Part shown: positions 16,097 to 16,119 of the stretch, piece after piece | Numbering within the stretch: the stretch's first letter is position 1 | How the letters are laid out: each line of letters begins with the position of its first letter | Source of the DNA: Patescibacteria group bacterium UBA6489 | GTDB taxonomy: Bacteria; Patescibacteriota; Gracilibacteria; BD1-5; UBA6164 | Assembly (NCBI GenBank): GCA_002435385.1 | Contig: DJMN01000021.1 | Coordinates: 1-16,119 of the forward strand | Length of the DNA: 16,119 nt | Reading direction: 5' to 3' | Translations under genes and position numbers: made by a program | Notes under the pieces: model-generated | Seen by the model: only the letters and a program-made list of their open reading frames with translations | Database searches by the model: none | Told to the model about the DNA's origin: nothing

Positions 16097-16119
16097 GGGA
16101 GTGTGCATTAAAGTGTGTA
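16097..16119 (+). repeat. Right copy of the 23-bp terminal inverted repeat (possible insertion-sequence end)
   Basis: It is an exact reverse complement of positions 1-23. Read outwards it starts GGGAGTGTGC, 29 nt after the last gene. The flanking bases differ from those at the left end, so both ends seem to enter the same repeated sequence from different unique sites. Confidence 0.6.

Noticed and set aside
1..16119. UGA read as tryptophan (code 4)
   Set aside because: TGA aligns with invariant glycines, not tryptophans, and TGG is used normally for Trp.
1..16119. CRISPR array, rRNA or phage-like gene cluster
   Set aside because: No spaced direct repeats, no rRNA-like or G+C-rich RNA segment, and no phage structural or integrase gene was seen.

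Overview
This window reads coherently only if TGA is translated as glycine (genetic code 25). TGA falls at invariant glycines of several well-known proteins: the RuvB Walker A loop, the thioredoxin reductase FAD-binding loop, the pseudouridine synthase motif HRIDRDTSG and the prepilin cleavage site. TGG still encodes Trp, and every gene ends in TAA or TAG. With the very low G+C, this places the source in the candidate phyla Absconditabacteria (SR1) or Gracilibacteria (BD1-5). It looks like a chromosomal segment because it carries housekeeping genes. Under the standard code nearly every gene appears shattered. Shine-Dalgarno sequences are essentially absent.

Layout. Positions 1 to about 5175 are transcribed leftwards (minus strand). 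Read from the divergent centre outwards they are: a four-helix membrane protein, a sigma-70 region 4 / HARE-HTH regulator, a DEDDh 3'-5' exonuclease, a small zinc-ribbon protein, recA, and a TIM-barrel protein of the sugar isomerase / AP endonuclease 2 superfamily that seems to have lost its metal ligands. Positions 5290 to 16067 are transcribed rightwards: an 86-residue small protein and two type IV pilin-like proteins in one tight operon; an RluD-type pseudouridine synthase; a 924-residue protein with a transglutaminase-like core and TPR repeats, followed by a Cys-rich lipoprotein; then trxB, ruvB and a FemAB-type transferase in one run; and last a DKNYY-repeat lipoprotein with its own promoter.

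How the genes relate. RecA, RuvB and the exonuclease belong to DNA recombination and repair. The recA promoter carries a perfect 17-bp palindrome between its -35 and -10 boxes, and a 10-base half-site of it recurs upstream of trxB-ruvB. That hints at a damage-type regulon, but the link is weak. The pilin operon, the two lipoproteins, the membrane protein and the FemAB protein point to cell-surface functions, as expected for episymbiotic or host-attached members of these phyla.

Most unusual non-coding content. Two related structured elements (2468-2559 and 3250-3323) lie in the leaders of consecutive leftward genes. They share an inner hairpin with a 12-nt loop and conserved internal-loop strands, while the outer stems differ in sequence yet pair in each copy. 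A short TTTTATCC box lies 14-17 nt before three consecutive leftward start codons. The two window ends carry an exact 23-bp inverted repeat. It is most simply read as both contig ends running outward into copies of one multicopy insertion sequence, though a linear-element terminus cannot be excluded.
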